Below, one piece after another: positions 13,466-14,442 of a stretch of 14,442 bases of DNA; the stretch's first letter is position 1; each line of letters begins with the position of its first letter. The stretch lies in the NCBI GenBank assembly GCA_002779055.1, contig PEXM01000066.1, positions 1 to 14,442 of the forward strand, in the 5' to 3' direction. Both the position numbers and the translations under genes were made by a program. The notes under the pieces were generated by a model. It did no database searches and had not been told where the DNA came from. It saw only the letters and a list, made by a program, of their open reading frames with translations. The DNA is from Elusimicrobia bacterium CG08_land_8_20_14_0_20_44_26 (GTDB lineage: Bacteria > CG03).

Positions 13466-13480
13466 TAAAAAGTTAGCCGA

Positions 13481-13504
13481 CTGTGGCATTAAGATGCGCC
13501 GCAG
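13481..13504 (+). promoter_or_regulatory. 5'UTR hairpin before the methyltransferase-like gene
   Basis: CTGTGGC (13481-13487), a 10-base loop and GCCGCAG (13498-13504) form a 7-bp stem with one G-U pair, within the predicted leader and about 20 bases before the RBS AAGGGGG. Confidence 0.45.
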
Positions 13505-13536
13505 GGTTATTGCTGGATAGAAATAAGGGGGAAATT

Positions 13537-14091
13537 GTGAGAAAACTGTTAAAGAAAATAACGTTCAGAACGGTTCCTGTTTATGCGGCGGTTTTTGTAA
13601 TACTCTATTTTGCGAAGAAAGAAAATATGGCTCTCAAATATTTTATTGCCGGCGCCGCGTTGATTGTTATCGGCGAATTTTTCAGGATTTGGGGCTGCGG
13701 TCATCTCGTAAAGACAAAAGAGTTTATTGTATCAGGACCTTACGCTCATTTGAGACACCCGCTGTATCTGGGCACTTACCTGATAACGTTCGGTTTCTGC
13801 ATGATGGCGGGGATGTGGTGGATGCTCATATTAAGCCAGCTCGTTTACGCTCTTTATTACTATCCGCGGAAAGAAATAATAGAGGGCTTCCGCCTGGCGA
13901 GCTTTTATGGCGAAGAATATTTCAAATATATGAGGTCTGTTCCGGCTCTTATACCCTCAATAAAACCGTATGCCGCGAGCGGTATGAAGTGGTCTTTCAA
14001 AAGAGTTGTTTCAAACAGCGAGTTGGGAATTCTCGCCGCCGTTTTCGTAGGCACAGCAATTCTCTATTTAAAGTTTTCAAGCAGGATTTGA
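13537..14091 (+). CDS. Isoprenylcysteine carboxyl methyltransferase-family membrane protein
   Basis: A 184-residue integral membrane protein of the ICMT/PEMT-like family, SAM-dependent methyltransferases with several membrane helices. Visible: an N-terminal helix pair (VPVYAAVFVILYF; YFIAGAALIVIGEFFRIWG); the SAM-binding signature SGPYAHLRHPLYLGTYLITFGF (Pro-Tyr, Arg-His-Pro); another helix region (MMAGMWWMLILSQLVYALYYY); the usual tail with KEIIEGFRLASFYGEEYFKYMRSVPALIPS; and an extra C-terminal helix (LGILAAVFVGTAILYLKF). Bacterial members rarely act on prenylated proteins and the true substrate is unknown. The GTG at 13537 is chosen for AAGGGGG upstream. A longer open frame from 13483 begins inside the leader hairpin. 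A kinase-like gene follows on the same strand, which hints at an envelope-lipid or polysaccharide context, but that is inference. Confidence 0.85.
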   Translation: MRKLLKKITFRTVPVYAAVFVILYFAKKENMALKYFIAGAALIVIGEFFRIWGCGHLVKTKEFIVSGPYAHLRHPLYLGTYLITFGFCMMAGMWWMLILSQLVYALYYYPRKEIIEGFRLASFYGEEYFKYMRSVPALIPSIKPYAASGMKWSFKRVVSNSELGILAAVFVGTAILYLKFSSRI

Positions 14092-14109
14092 AATATGGTT
14101 TGTTTTATC

Positions 14110-14125
14110 GGGGTTAGAAAACCCC
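14110..14125. repeat. GGGGTT/AACCCC palindrome
   Basis: GGGGTT-AGAA-AACCCC, a perfect 6-bp hairpin 18 bases after the methyltransferase-like gene. It is followed by TCCTAC rather than a T-run, so it is a poor terminator. Its GTTAGAAA core also occurs in the inverted repeat around 10527, which suggests a common repeat family. Confidence 0.5.
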
Positions 14126-14159
14126 TCCTACAATCAAAATTCAGGGTATTCCCGACGGG

Positions 14160-14442
14160 ATGAATAAATTAAAATTACTTTCAAATCCTTCGCACCACCA
14201 GGCGGACGTCTGGCTTGTTGAAGAAAACGGCCTGCGCATGGTTTACAAGGACTTCCGCAAAAAGGGGTTTATAGGAAGATTCATCGTCAACAGGGAAGCG
14301 TCATTTTACAGGCGGCTCCGCGGAATAAAAGGCGTGCCCGAATATTACGGGTCGCCGTCAAGCGGGTCGCTGCTCATAGAATACATAGAAGGGGAATCTA
14401 TTAAAAAATACAAAAATCTTTCCTCCGTGTTTTTTGAAAAAC
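14160..14442 (+). CDS. Kinase-like protein, 5' part only
   Basis: An open frame begins at ATG 14160 and runs off the end of the window (94 codons, no stop). The translation begins MNKLKLLSNPSHHQADVWLV and continues with EENGLRMVYKDFRKKGFIGRF, REASFYRRLRGIKGVPEYYG and LLIEYIEGES. This is the layout of the small lobe of protein-kinase-like folds (RIO / Kdo-kinase / lipopolysaccharide-kinase types): a VYKDF strand with the likely ATP-binding Lys, a RE..FYRRL helix with the likely Glu partner, and a hinge L-I-E-Y-I-E-G. The catalytic loop lies outside the window, so neither activity nor substrate can be judged. The Shine-Dalgarno is weak (ACGGG directly before the ATG). It probably shares a transcript with the upstream methyltransferase-like gene. 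Confidence 0.7.
   Translation, partial: MNKLKLLSNPSHHQADVWLVEENGLRMVYKDFRKKGFIGRFIVNREASFYRRLRGIKGVPEYYGSPSSGSLLIEYIEGESIKKYKNLSSVFFEK

Noticed and set aside
14110..14130. Intrinsic terminator after the methyltransferase-like gene
   Set aside because: The stem is good but followed by TCCTACAATC, not a T-run.

Overview
The window reads as ordinary chromosome of a Gram-negative bacterium at moderate GC. An outer-membrane barrel gene with a signal peptide and a C-terminal Phe, together with 6S RNA, ZapA, RNase Y and a YmdB-type phosphodiesterase, supports this. The gene order (rplT-pheS-pheT, then small coiled-coil gene-zapA-6S RNA-5-formyl-THF cyclo-ligase-rny-ymdB) is a deep bacterial synteny also seen in deltaproteobacteria. 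The many short palindromic repeats between genes remind me of uncultivated lineages such as Elusimicrobiota or Omnitrophota. That placement is an impression, not a demonstration.

Layout. 1-548: a PadR-family regulator with its own sigma70-type promoter, a PadR-like inverted repeat at the predicted transcription start and a perfect 5'UTR hairpin. 588-4551: translation genes rplT, pheS and pheT; infC and rpmI, the usual upstream partners of rplT, are absent. pheS and pheT each have a similar tandem-hairpin leader that abuts the ribosome binding site. 4609-5392: remains of a membrane glycosyltransferase-like gene, internally shortened and frameshifted at a T7 tract. 5405-5931: a small coiled-coil gene overlapping zapA, with a promoter placed so that the mRNA should be leaderless. 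5932-6228: probable 6S RNA. 6229-9560: rarA, 5-formyltetrahydrofolate cyclo-ligase and rny, tightly packed. 9561-9764: a gap filled with repeats. 9765-12120: a ymdB-type phosphodiesterase and an exported UshA-type nucleotidase with an altered metal site. 12121-12204: a probable REP/transposon remnant between convergent genes. 12205-13407 (minus): an outer-membrane barrel protein. 13537-14091: an isoprenylcysteine methyltransferase-family membrane protein. 14160-end: the start of a small kinase-like gene.

The genes form housekeeping blocks: tRNA-Phe charging, Z-ring assembly, growth-phase control of RNA polymerase (6S RNA), replication-fork maintenance, folate salvage and mRNA decay. No defence system, CRISPR array, tRNA, rRNA or intact transposase is visible. 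The most unusual signals are regulatory: a divergent promoter pair sharing one self-complementary -35 hexamer, two promoters with identical leaderless geometry, the matched pheS/pheT leaders, and an inverted repeat that holds a start site in its loop.
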